Source: Lachnospiraceae bacterium
Lineage (GTDB): Bacteria > Bacillota > Clostridia > Lachnospirales > Lachnospiraceae
Reading direction: 5' to 3'
DNA length: 9,082 bases
NCBI GenBank assembly: GCA_009774245.1
Contig: VSNM01000129.1
Coordinates: 1-9,082 of the forward strand
Below, piece by piece: positions 1 through 6,552 of this stretch. Positions within the stretch are counted from its first letter, which is position 1. Each line of letters opens with the position of its first letter. Under the pieces are notes generated by a model. It searched no databases and had not been told where the DNA came from. It saw only the letters and a list, made by a program, of their open reading frames with translations. The translations under genes and the position numbers were made by a program.

Positions 1-124
1 CAACTGCGTGCAGGAGGCGGGACTGAGGCATTGTGAATTGTCAGAAAGTTCCAGGCCATGTCATGGAAAGTGCCGTCTGGAAAACTGCTGGATACCGGAA
101 ATGGACAGTTGTGTATACAATTGA

Positions 125-274
125 TCATGTGACAGGAAAGTGGGCAGTTTTACGACAACAGATGAGGCTGAATCTGTGACAGATCATGAAGTTATTAACA
201 CAATTACCATATTAGGGGCGGAAGCGGGAATCAAGTATCAGGATACATGTATTGGCGAAATAATAGTTTATTAA
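125..274 (+). pseudogene. C-terminal remnant of a surface protein with an NADase-type glycan-binding (discoidin-like) domain
   Basis: The frame ending at the TAA 272-274 is open only back to a TGA at 122-124, and no start with a plausible ribosome binding site precedes it. It ends with ITILGAEAGIKYQDTCIGEI followed by IVY. This resembles the final strands of the NADase-type glycan-binding domain, whose members typically end in a motif like GxKYxDTCISEI (family knowledge from memory, not searched). The other two frames also close early (stops near 22 and 34), so no single frame runs from the window edge to 274. In 1-124, short peptide stretches such as GLRHCEL (frame 2) and PGHVMES (frame 3) suggest further frameshifted remnants of a cysteine-containing repeat protein. 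I infer a decayed 3' end rather than a working gene. An alternative is a real gene with a sequencing frameshift. Confidence 0.4.
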
Positions 275-278
275 ATAA

Positions 279-314
279 AAAGACCGTATAAATCAGAAGA
301 TTTATACGGTCTTT
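279..314 (-). terminator. Intrinsic terminator of tRNA-Leu (probably bidirectional)
   Basis: A perfect 16-bp stem (279-294 with 299-314) closes a 4-nt AGAA loop. Read on the minus strand it starts directly after the tRNA 3' end and is followed by TTTTTATTTAA, a good U-tract. On the plus strand only a short TTTAT follows, so termination of the remnant gene to the left is possible but weaker. Confidence 0.85.
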
Positions 315-315
315 A

Positions 316-398
316 TGCCGGTGGCCGGACTTGAACCGGCACGAGGTTGCCCCCGGCAGATTTTGAGTCTGCTGCGTCTGCCATTCCGCCACACCGGC
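316..398 (-). tRNA. tRNA-Leu (anticodon CAA)
   Basis: The reverse complement folds as a class II tRNA of 83 nt. The 7-bp acceptor stem GCCGGTG pairs with CACCGGC, with discriminator A. The D-arm has the GGCGGAATGGCAGACGC pattern typical of bacterial tRNA-Leu. The anticodon arm GCAGA-CTCAAAA-TCTGC has anticodon CAA, reading UUG. There is a long variable arm, and the T-loop is GTTCAAGTC. The 3' CCA is not encoded, so it must be added after transcription. The gene stands alone, with its own promoter upstream and a strong hairpin terminator immediately downstream. Confidence 0.95.
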
Positions 399-426
399 GA
401 CTCCGACAATGTATGTCGTAACGACA

Positions 427-448
427 AAAAATATGATATCATATTTTT
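427..448. repeat. Perfect 22-bp palindrome centred on GATATC
   Basis: Each half is five A residues then TATGAT, read on either strand, giving an uninterrupted dyad with no loop. It covers the -10 region of the tRNA promoter. A second short dyad, TGTCGT-A-ACGACA, lies at 414-426, between it and the tRNA. It could be a protein-binding site, or simply two symmetric -10-like sequences in AT-rich DNA. Confidence 0.6.
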
Positions 449-461
449 GTGGAGTAGGCAA
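433..461 (-). promoter_or_regulatory. Likely promoter of the tRNA-Leu gene
   Basis: On the minus strand TTGCCT (456-461) and TATCAT (433-438) are separated by 17 bp. An overlapping alternative is TTGCTT (460-465) with TATGAT (438-443), 16 bp apart. Either would place the transcript start about 25-35 nt before the mature tRNA 5' end at 398. The -10 region sits in the centre of the 22-bp palindrome at 427-448. Confidence 0.55.
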
Positions 462-505
462 GCAAAATTTGTAAAAATTTTATCAAAAAATTTTTCAATA
501 TTTTT

Positions 506-531
506 TGTAACGAATCAGTAATTTATTCGTC
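506..531 (+). promoter_or_regulatory. ECF-type promoter, probable autoregulation of the sigma factor gene
   Basis: TGTAAC (506-511), a 16-bp spacer, then CGTC (528-531). This matches the general layout of ECF promoters, which have an AAC-containing -35 and a CGT-type -10. It lies about 45 bp before the GTG start of the sigma gene and is preceded by A/T tracts (about 466-506) that could act as an UP element. Recognition by the adjacent sigma factor is inferred from position and the usual self-regulation of such operons. Confidence 0.55.
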
Positions 532-577
532 TAATTGTCAGGAAACGGAAAAAAACGAATGAGGAGGTGATCAGATT

Positions 578-1099
578 GTGGAATCCGGGCGCAATACCTG
601 TATAGAGAAATTGTACCAGACGTATTATATGGACGTGTATTCGTATATCATGACACTGACAAAGGACGCCAGCCTGTCGGAAGAGCTGACACAGGAAGTA
701 TTTTACCGCGCCATGAGAAGTGAATTTCAGGGAAAATCAAGTGAACGCACCTGGCTCTGCGCGATCGCGAAGAATCTGTGCATGGACGAACTGCGGAAGA
801 GACAGAAAGAGGCGGTTTATGATGAGGAGACCGCGGAGGCAGTGGACGATTCCATGCATGCTGATGTCGAACATTCTGTGATTTCCAGGATGGAAAATCT
901 GCAGATTCATATGGCACTTCACCAGTTGGAGGAGCCTTACAGGGAAGTCTTTTCCTTGCGGGTGTTTGGCGAGCTGTCCTTTCGGGATATCGGCATGGTG
1001 TTTGGAAAGACGGAAAACTGGGCGAGAGTGACATACCATCGGGGAAAATTGAAACTGCAGGAAAAACTTGAAAACCGCGCCGAGGGGAAGAGCGGATGA
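578..1099 (+). CDS. ECF-family RNA polymerase sigma factor
   Basis: A 173-residue sigma-70 family protein of the small extracytoplasmic-function type, which directs RNA polymerase to a stress or envelope regulon. Region 2 spans about residues 10-75, from LYQTYYMDVYSYIM through the conserved EELTQEVFYRAM to WLCAIAKNLCMDELRKRQ. Region 4 spans about 108-165: LEEPYREVFSLRVFGELSFRDIG and then a helix-turn-helix ending in VTYHRGKLKLQEKL. The GTG start is chosen because AGGAGGTGA (562-570) lies at the right distance. Length is normal for the family and no extra C-terminal domain is present. An anti-sigma gene begins 81 nt downstream, so the protein is probably held inactive at the membrane until a signal releases it. 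The subgroup and signal cannot be told from sequence. Confidence 0.93.
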   Translation: MESGRNTCIEKLYQTYYMDVYSYIMTLTKDASLSEELTQEVFYRAMRSEFQGKSSERTWLCAIAKNLCMDELRKRQKEAVYDEETAEAVDDSMHADVEHSVISRMENLQIHMALHQLEEPYREVFSLRVFGELSFRDIGMVFGKTENWARVTYHRGKLKLQEKLENRAEGKSG

Positions 1100-1180
1100 C
1101 AGATGTGGCGAATTTGTGCTTGCGCATTGTGAACGAAATTCACATTGAATTCACAGGTGCATCAAGAATGGAGGATTTTT

Positions 1181-2194
1181 ATGAAGTATGATTGCGATGT
1201 AATACAAGATCTGCTGCCATTATATCAGGATAAGATCTGCAGCGGGAAGAGCCGGGAGATCGTTGAGGAACATATCAGCGAGTGTTCTGTCTGCCGCAAG
1301 ATGGCAGAACAGATGGGTGACAGCACGGTGGAAGAGAAGCTCATCAAGGAGAAGGACAGTGTGATTCAAAAACACCAGAAGAATGTGAACAAAAAGACGA
1401 CGACCATCGGAATGGCTATGGCGGGAATTTTGATGATACCGGTTCTCGTATGCCTGATCTGCAATATCGCAGTCGGCCACGCACTGGACTGGTTTTTCAT
1501 CGTGCTGGCGGCGATGCTGCTCGTCGCGTCCTTTATCGTAGTTCCGTTTATCGCGGGGACGAGGAGGGTGATGTGGGTGATCGTGACAGCGACAGTATCC
1601 TTAATCTTGCTTTTGCTGACATGCAGCATTTATACGCAGGGCAGCTGGTTTTTTGTGGCATCAGGTGGAAGCATTCTTGGCATTTCCGTGGTGTTTGCGC
1701 CATTTGTGATCGCGCCGCTTGTCAGAGGGACAAAGCTTGAAAGGCACAGGGCGATGCTGACAGTGCTGTGGGACACGATATGGTTATATCTGCTGCTGAT
1801 CGCATGTGGAGTGTATATACAGGGAGATGCGGTTTACTGGTATATGGCGATCACGATATCAACGTATATCGTTGTCCTTGTGTGGATCTATGTATTGCTC
1901 ATAGGGTATGGAAAGGGAAACGGACAGATCAAGGCGGGGATTCTCGTTGCTGTCAGCGGAGTCTGGCTTGGACTGGCGAATGACGTACTGAATCTTTTCC
2001 TGGCGCCTGTCGGTGCTGATGATGGGAACGGACTGGGCAGTCTTGATTTGAGCAAAGGTTTTCTTACAGGGGATATCACGACACTGAACGCCAATTTATT
2101 GTTTTTGATTATCGTAGTGTCTGTCTGCGTCGGCGGATTGATGATATGTACGGGTATTATGAAGGAGAAAAAAGCGCATGAAAAGGAAAACTAA
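1181..2194 (+). CDS. Multi-pass membrane anti-sigma factor with N-terminal zinc-binding domain
   Basis: The start at 1181 (337 residues) is preferred over an in-frame ATG at 1145, because GGAGG (1170-1174) sits 6 nt before it and the family motif begins at once. The N-terminus MKYDCDVIQDLLPLYQDK, then EEHISECSVC (His31, Cys35, Cys38, with Cys5), is a typical zinc-binding anti-sigma domain that would hold the sigma factor. About eight hydrophobic segments follow from residue 73 to 325, far more than the single helix of simple anti-sigma factors. A basic, lysine-rich linker (55-72) joins the two parts. The membrane part presumably senses an envelope signal. The tail ends KEKKAHEKEN. Its 3' end overlaps the following hydrolase gene by 17 nt, implying translational coupling. 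The zinc-finger role is well supported; the signal sensed is unknown. Confidence 0.88.
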   Translation: MKYDCDVIQDLLPLYQDKICSGKSREIVEEHISECSVCRKMAEQMGDSTVEEKLIKEKDSVIQKHQKNVNKKTTTIGMAMAGILMIPVLVCLICNIAVGHALDWFFIVLAAMLLVASFIVVPFIAGTRRVMWVIVTATVSLILLLLTCSIYTQGSWFFVASGGSILGISVVFAPFVIAPLVRGTKLERHRAMLTVLWDTIWLYLLLIACGVYIQGDAVYWYMAITISTYIVVLVWIYVLLIGYGKGNGQIKAGILVAVSGVWLGLANDVLNLFLAPVGADDGNGLGSLDLSKGFLTGDITTLNANLLFLIIVVSVCVGGLMICTGIMKEKKAHEKEN

Positions 2195-4184
2195 ATGGAC
2201 AAAAAGGCTAGTACAGCATTGCACAAATAACAGTGAATACAGCACCTGCTATTTGCGCCAGTACCGCGTTGTCGTCAGTCAACAATGCCACCGCATTGCC
2301 TCCTTCCTCCGCCTTGTCCTGTCACAAATATCAGGCACTGTTTTTCACTGTTATTTAGGCAACACTGTACTGGGATGCTGTCTGACTGCAGTGGTTATCA
2401 CGATGCTGGCGGTATTGTCACCAATGATACAGCAAACAAAAGTTTATGCCGCAGAGCAGACACTTCCCTCCGGTCTGGAAAAGGCACAGTTGGAGGATAA
2501 AATCGATGCGTATGTCACTGAGCATCAGGATACCACAGCCGGAATGGCAGTTGCCGTCTTTGACAATGCCGATGAACTGTTGAAAAAATATTACGGCAAT
2601 GTTGATGTGGAAAACCAGATTGCCGTCACACAGGATTCCGTTTTCGAGTGGGGTTCGACGACAAAGCTGTTGGTATGGGTTAGCGTGATGCAGTTGTACG
2701 AGCAGGGAAAACTGGAGCTTGACAGCGATATTCGCAACTATCTGCCAGAGGGATTTCTGACGAACCTGTCATATGATACGCCGCTTACAATGTTAAATCT
2801 GATGAACCATAATGCGGGATTTCAGGAATGTTATGTTGATCTGATGGTGACAGATGCGGAGTACATAACCAGTCTCGAGGAGGCGCTGCGCAAACATAAA
2901 CCGGCACAAATCTATGAGCCGGGTACAGTGACAGCCTACTCAAACTGGGGAGTGGCGCTTGCAGGATATATCGTGGAGCGGGTTAGCGGCATGTCTTTTA
3001 GTGAATATGTGCATGAAAATATCTTCGAGCCGTTACAGATGGAGCACAGCGCTGTCTACATGGACTTGTCAGACAATGAGTGGGTGCGGCAGAAGAGGGC
3101 AGAACTGCAGTGTTACACGACAGAAAGGGATTTAATACCAGGGTGTTTTTACTATATTACATTATATCCGGCGGGTATGTGTACGTCGACACTGGACGAC
3201 TTCGAGACGTTTGCAGCGGCGCTGCTGCGGGAGGATACTGCGCTGTTAAAGTATCCGGAAACGTGGGCGGAGCTATTTTCACCGAGCGCGTATTTCGGGG
3301 AAAGTGGGATTGCGTCAAACTGTCACGGATTCTGGACAGTGCCGTTTGGGGTGCTGACTGTGGGGCACGGCGGCAATACTGCGGGGTGCTCTTCTTATCT
3401 GCTGCTGGACAGGGAAAATCAGATTGGCGCGGTCGTTATGACGAACCAGTCTGGCGAGAAGATTTATAACAGGGGTATGATGGAGCTTGTTTTCGGTAAA
3501 TATGAGCGCTCGAATTATACCGATGACAACGAGATTCCGCCCGGGGGATTTCGGACGGCACGGACGGTGCGCAGGGGCCCGTTTAAGGTGATGAGTTTAT
3601 CCTATGGCAATGTTGACGGGGACGAAGATCAGCTTTGGATTTTTGATGGTAGCGGGAAACGGAATAAGATTGTATATAGTTACGAAGATCAGATACAGAC
3701 TTCCCTGCCGTTGTTTCTCATGGAGGTTGGTGTGCTTTTTCTGTGGATTGTGGCGTTTGGTTTTTCAGCGGTCTCGCTGTTGGCGCGCGGAATTATGCGC
3801 CTGATTCGCCATTTTAGGAAACGTAGTGCGGCTGGTGGGAGAACGAAGCTAGGGCGGCATTGTACAAATAGCGATGCACTAGGACGATGGAGTACCGCTG
3901 CCGCGGTTTTGCAGTTGACAGCGCTGCTGTTTTTGATTCTGATCATACATAATGTTTCTGCTTATGCCCTAGGGGATACCTATATATGGATGTTTGCGGT
4001 GCTTGGGGTTCTCGCCCTTGCGATGGGTGCGCTGTGCGTGTATGGGCTGGTTCATAACAATAAGACGGACGGACAATATTTGAAAAAGCGCCAGAAAGTA
4101 TTTAATAATGTCACTGCGTTTTTCCTTCTGGTGGCAGTGGTGAATGTGCTGTATTGGAACTTGTTTATGTTTTGGGAGGTGTAA
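2178..4184 (+). CDS. Membrane-bound serine hydrolase of the beta-lactamase / penicillin-binding protein family, with in-frame N-terminal insertion
   Basis: 668 residues. The three catalytic motifs of the class C beta-lactamase-related family are present: S160-T-T-K163 (nucleophile Ser160), Y254-S-N256 and H397-G-G399. The family includes D-alanyl-D-amino-acid peptidases and esterases as well as lactamases, so the substrate is unknown. The catalytic domain (about 95-440) should be extracellular. It follows a hydrophobic helix (66-88) and a possible signal-peptidase site near KVYA-AEQ. Four C-terminal transmembrane helices follow (about 511-535, 572-592, 602-624, 643-664). AAGGAG (2162-2167) precedes the ATG, and the gene overlaps the anti-sigma gene by 17 nt. 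Residues 11-65, including HCTNNSEYSTCY, are encoded by an inverted-repeat element that separates the basic MKRKTKWTKR from the hydrophobic core. LGRHCTN (558-564) echoes the same peptide. The sigma/anti-sigma context suggests a role in cell-wall stress. Confidence 0.9.
   Translation: MKRKTKWTKRLVQHCTNNSEYSTCYLRQYRVVVSQQCHRIASFLRLVLSQISGTVFHCYLGNTVLGCCLTAVVITMLAVLSPMIQQTKVYAAEQTLPSGLEKAQLEDKIDAYVTEHQDTTAGMAVAVFDNADELLKKYYGNVDVENQIAVTQDSVFEWGSTTKLLVWVSVMQLYEQGKLELDSDIRNYLPEGFLTNLSYDTPLTMLNLMNHNAGFQECYVDLMVTDAEYITSLEEALRKHKPAQIYEPGTVTAYSNWGVALAGYIVERVSGMSFSEYVHENIFEPLQMEHSAVYMDLSDNEWVRQKRAELQCYTTERDLIPGCFYYITLYPAGMCTSTLDDFETFAAALLREDTALLKYPETWAELFSPSAYFGESGIASNCHGFWTVPFGVLTVGHGGNTAGCSSYLLLDRENQIGAVVMTNQSGEKIYNRGMMELVFGKYERSNYTDDNEIPPGGFRTARTVRRGPFKVMSLSYGNVDGDEDQLWIFDGSGKRNKIVYSYEDQIQTSLPLFLMEVGVLFLWIVAFGFSAVSLLARGIMRLIRHFRKRSAAGGRTKLGRHCTNSDALGRWSTAAAVLQLTALLFLILIIHNVSAYALGDTYIWMFAVLGVLALAMGALCVYGLVHNNKTDGQYLKKRQKVFNNVTAFFLLVAVVNVLYWNLFMFWEV
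2210..2371. repeat. 162-bp inverted-repeat (MITE-like / palindromic) element inserted in frame in a CDS
   Basis: The left arm (2210-2248) starts AGTACAGCATTGCACAAATA. The reverse complement of the right arm (2332-2371) starts AGTACAGTGTTGCCTAAATA and continues ACAGTGAA in both. By eye the arms match at about 32 of 39 positions with one indel. Weaker pairing (TATTTG) continues inward by another 10-15 nt, so the RNA would form a long hairpin. The length is 162, a multiple of three, and the element has no stop codon in the hydrolase frame, so it adds 54 codons without breaking the gene. It encodes no transposase. I could not identify a clean target-site duplication. Confidence 0.65.
3848..3898 (+). 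repeat. Partial relative of the 2210-2371 element, left-arm part only
   Basis: GCTAGGGCGGCATTGTACAA at 3848-3867, with the following ATAGCGATG, aligns to 2207-2236 with about 22 of 30 identities. It is read in the same codon frame, giving LGRHCTN here and LVQHCTN there. An 8-nt AGTACCGC follows in both, at 3891 and 2260, 10 nt closer here. No convincing inverted partner is visible downstream. It lies in the cytoplasmic loop between the first and second C-terminal membrane helices of the hydrolase. It may be an eroded second copy or a chance likeness. Confidence 0.35.
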
Positions 4185-4200
4185 TAACCTGCACCTCCCA
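4173..4200 (+). terminator. Hairpin at the end of the sigma operon
   Basis: TGGGAGGTG (4173-4181) pairs perfectly with CACCTCCCA (4192-4200) around a 10-nt loop that contains the hydrolase stop codon. The following AATTATGTTT is a poor U-tract, so termination may be inefficient. It lies between two convergent genes. Confidence 0.5.
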
Positions 4201-4236
4201 ATTATGTTTAAAGAGTCAGGATATAAATGGATAATA

Positions 4237-5826
4237 TTATGAACGAATCCAGTTGACTGAGCCCAGTGGCAGACATTGGTCGCAGAAGCATTTTATGATA
4301 TTCTTTAGCAGCTGCATGTCCCCGGTTATCATTGTGTTGGGAAAATCCTGACCGCCGAGGCAGGTCAGTTCTTTGTCATCGGTGTCATTGTCATAACAGA
4401 GTGTTGTTTCGTCCTCTGATATGATTCCGATTGAGAAGAACGTGCCGTTTCCATAGAGCACCAGTGTCTTCTGCAGCTCATCATTGCAGGCTGCGCCGAT
4501 GAACAGGCGGGACAGGGTACCTGTCTCAAGTTTTTTGACAGCGAGATTGTACATTTTTCTCGAAGTCATATTGGCAAGCTTATCTTCATCCAGCGACCGG
4601 GCGGAGCGATTCGTTTCATAGGTAAACTCCGTACAGACAACCTGCGGTTTTTTGGCTTTTGACTTGGGAAAGCTGATGGCGGCTGCCTGCGAGAAATCCG
4701 GCTCTGGGAAATCAAACTGTAACTGCTCGTCATAAAAATACGCCCATGCCAAAAGATTGTATCCATAGTCGGAACAGATGATGTTTTCTATAAAATCTTC
4801 GATAAGCAGGGGATATTTTACAACGCACATTGCCGGAATTGTGATTCCAAATTCATGAACGAAGGAAAGGTCAAAAGTTGCCCTTACGCTGTATCGGATA
4901 CCAGTGTCGTCCCTGACTGCGATGAAATATTTTTCTTCTGTTCCATAGATCAGGGTTTCGGCATTGTGTTCACCACCGGTGATACGGATAACGCTGACAT
5001 CCTCGCTTTTCAGCAGCGCGTTCAGTTTCTTTTTGATTTGTGCAGGCGCGTTATCGCTCGTTATGTCCAGGCGATAACTTTTTTCTTTTTCAAGGTACTC
5101 GATGGATTTCAGGACAGGCTCTTTGAACCTGGCGGGGAATTCCTTTTCTTCATGTGATCCCACAACGTAGTAAATCAGTCGTCCATCGCGTTCACAGATA
5201 TGGTCATAATAGTGGTAATAAAGCATGTTAGCGCTGATGATAAAAGTATTTTTCCCATGGACATCAGAGATCATATATTCTGGGTATTCGCTGCCGTTTA
5301 TGGTGATCGTACTACTGTTCTGGTACGTGCGGGAAAAGTCCGCGTTGACATAGATGTAGCGCAGGTTTGTCGCATGATTTCTTACGCCTTCAATGCGTTT
5401 TCTGGTTCCCGATGCACTGATCTCCTGATTGAGAAAATAGCTCCAGACCGCTCCGCCGAGTTCCCGTTCGATGTACATTTCTTTGATGTTCCATTCGTCG
5501 TATATAAAACGGTTGAACATGTTTTCATCATTTTCAAGCTCCTGCTCGCGGCTGATGGAGATGCTATTGTCCTCCCGATGGTATGTGTGTTTCAGACTTT
5601 TTAGGTTCAAATCGGCAGATGCCCTTACGAATGCTTCCCCGTATTCTTTTTTGATCTGGTCATATTTTTTCTGGATATTGTTTTGGAGGAGAAGATTGAA
5701 TCGGTAGTCATCATTAGCAAGCATATACCTCTTCCAGTCAGGCAGTTCATCGCGGTTCTCGACATAAATTAAGGGAGTCTCAAATAGACAGATTTTTCGG
5801 TATAAAATGTTTCTGTTGTCTGACAT
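4237..5826 (-). CDS. Hypothetical protein of 529 residues
   Basis: I do not recognise the family. The start at 5826 is chosen over an in-frame ATG at 5844 because AAAGGAG (5833-5839 on the plus strand) lies 6 nt before it, and the earlier ATG overlaps that site. The protein starts MSDNRNILYRKICLFETPL and has no signal peptide or membrane helix, so it should be cytoplasmic. It is rich in Tyr, Asn, Asp and Glu and has a charged stretch around residues 80-105. A short basic linker (SFPKSKAKKPQ, near residue 385) appears to separate an N-terminal part of about 380 residues from a C-terminal part of about 140. The last 75 residues (LYGNGTFFSIGI to LLKNIIKCFCDQ and ending SVNWIRS) vaguely recall Imm1-type immunity proteins, whose C-termini often end in a v-W motif. 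This is a guess. It is monocistronic, convergent with the sigma operon, with a good promoter upstream. Confidence 0.8.
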   Translation of the reverse strand: MSDNRNILYRKICLFETPLIYVENRDELPDWKRYMLANDDYRFNLLLQNNIQKKYDQIKKEYGEAFVRASADLNLKSLKHTYHREDNSISISREQELENDENMFNRFIYDEWNIKEMYIERELGGAVWSYFLNQEISASGTRKRIEGVRNHATNLRYIYVNADFSRTYQNSSTITINGSEYPEYMISDVHGKNTFIISANMLYYHYYDHICERDGRLIYYVVGSHEEKEFPARFKEPVLKSIEYLEKEKSYRLDITSDNAPAQIKKKLNALLKSEDVSVIRITGGEHNAETLIYGTEEKYFIAVRDDTGIRYSVRATFDLSFVHEFGITIPAMCVVKYPLLIEDFIENIICSDYGYNLLAWAYFYDEQLQFDFPEPDFSQAAAISFPKSKAKKPQVVCTEFTYETNRSARSLDEDKLANMTSRKMYNLAVKKLETGTLSRLFIGAACNDELQKTLVLYGNGTFFSIGIISEDETTLCYDNDTDDKELTCLGGQDFPNTMITGDMQLLKNIIKCFCDQCLPLGSVNWIRS

Positions 5827-5879
5827 GATATTCTCCTTTGTCAAAGCGGCTTTGCGTTTCTTTTGTAATCGTTTTTTTT

Positions 5880-5909
5880 ATAATATGCCTATAAATTGGT
5901 CTCTGTCAA
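5880..5909 (-). promoter_or_regulatory. Promoter of the 529-residue hypothetical gene
   Basis: Minus-strand TTGACA (5904-5909), a perfect -35, is followed after 18 bp by TATTAT (5880-5885). This would start transcription about 45-50 nt before the ATG at 5826. A T/A-rich run follows the -10. Confidence 0.6.
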
Positions 5910-5923
5910 GATGCGAACGATAA

Positions 5924-5935
5924 CAACATATGTTG
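5924..5935. promoter_or_regulatory. 12-bp perfect palindrome between divergent promoters
   Basis: CAACATATGTTG lies 14 bp upstream of the minus-strand -35 and 24 bp upstream of the plus-strand -35. The position suits a shared regulator site, but a palindrome this short and AT-rich can occur by chance. Confidence 0.25.
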
Positions 5936-5959
5936 AAATCAGATATCGGCGCAAACAGC

Positions 5960-5987
5960 TTGAAAACGGCGCGGGATTTGATATAAT
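5960..5987 (+). promoter_or_regulatory. Promoter of the Uma2 / LysM lipoprotein cluster
   Basis: TTGAAA (5960-5965), a 16-bp spacer, then a perfect TATAAT (5982-5987). Transcription would start near 5994, about 30 nt before the first ATG at 6024. No separate promoter is evident before the next two genes. Confidence 0.65.
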
Positions 5988-6023
5988 CATTACATAACGA
6001 AAAAGAAAGCAGGGTGATATATC

Positions 6024-6521
6024 ATGAGTGCGTTTCCAATAGAAGATATGAGCAATACTTTTGTGGAACATTCTTTTATCATTAATAATTTTGTGGTTAT
6101 GATTGGAAAACAGATCAGGGACTCTCTGTGCCGGGTGCTGGGCGACGGCGTGCAGTACCAGTGGCATGAAAATGATGATAAGACAGTGATTCCGGATGCC
6201 TCGATCAACTGTAATACAAGGGATAGAAAAAATGTTTCCCTGACAGGAATCCCGCGGATGGTTATGGAGGTGCTGTCCAATGCGACGGAGGAGTATGACC
6301 GCGGCGAGAAGATGGAGATTTACAGGAAAGTCGGCGTGTCTGAATACTGGATTGTGGACTGGAGAAAAAAGCAGGTTGAGATTTACCTTAATGATGGAAA
6401 AGAGGACGGGACAACAGACTTTTATTTGTATAAGACTGTCACTAAGGAAAACAAAGAAGATTTGCAGCTTGTCATGTTTCCACATCTGACAACGGATTTT
6501 GAAGAGCTGTTTCATCTGTAA
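6024..6521 (+). CDS. Uma2-family (DUF820) PD-(D/E)XK nuclease-fold protein
   Basis: 165 residues, slightly shorter than the usual 180-200, with a reduced N-terminus. The family core is clear: VIPDAS (Pro57-Asp58), then GIPRMVMEVLSNAT (Glu82), YDRGEKMEIYRKVGVSEYWI (Asp92, Lys96), and VD at 111-112. These correspond to the conserved acidic residues and the D-x-x-x-K segment of the Uma2 family, which has a restriction-endonuclease fold. Catalysis and cellular role are unproven for most members. The ATG follows AGGG (6011-6014). It is the first gene of a tightly spaced cluster, 31 bp before a lipoprotein gene. The pairing of a nuclease-fold protein with a LysM lipoprotein gives no obvious shared pathway. 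Family membership is confident; function is not. Confidence 0.88.
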   Translation: MSAFPIEDMSNTFVEHSFIINNFVVMIGKQIRDSLCRVLGDGVQYQWHENDDKTVIPDASINCNTRDRKNVSLTGIPRMVMEVLSNATEEYDRGEKMEIYRKVGVSEYWIVDWRKKQVEIYLNDGKEDGTTDFYLYKTVTKENKEDLQLVMFPHLTTDFEELFHL

Positions 6522-6552
6522 CAGGGGTGATTGAGAGAAAAGGTAATAGATT

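Noticed and set aside
316..398. tRNA-Leu as an integration (att) site
   Set aside because: No duplicated tRNA 3' end and no integrase gene are seen in the window.
231..461. Minus-strand ORF of 76 codons across the tRNA region
   Set aside because: It reads straight through the tRNA-Leu gene, its terminator and its promoter; it has no ribosome binding site and no family resemblance.
1128..1144. Hairpin TGTGAA-CGAAA-TTCACA between sigma and anti-sigma genes
   Set aside because: It is only 6 bp with no T-tract; too weak to call a terminator or attenuator.
5889..6515. Long minus-strand ORF of 208 codons opposite the Uma2 gene
   Set aside because: It is antisense to a clear Uma2-family protein that has its own promoter and ribosome binding site. 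The product has no domain-like pattern.
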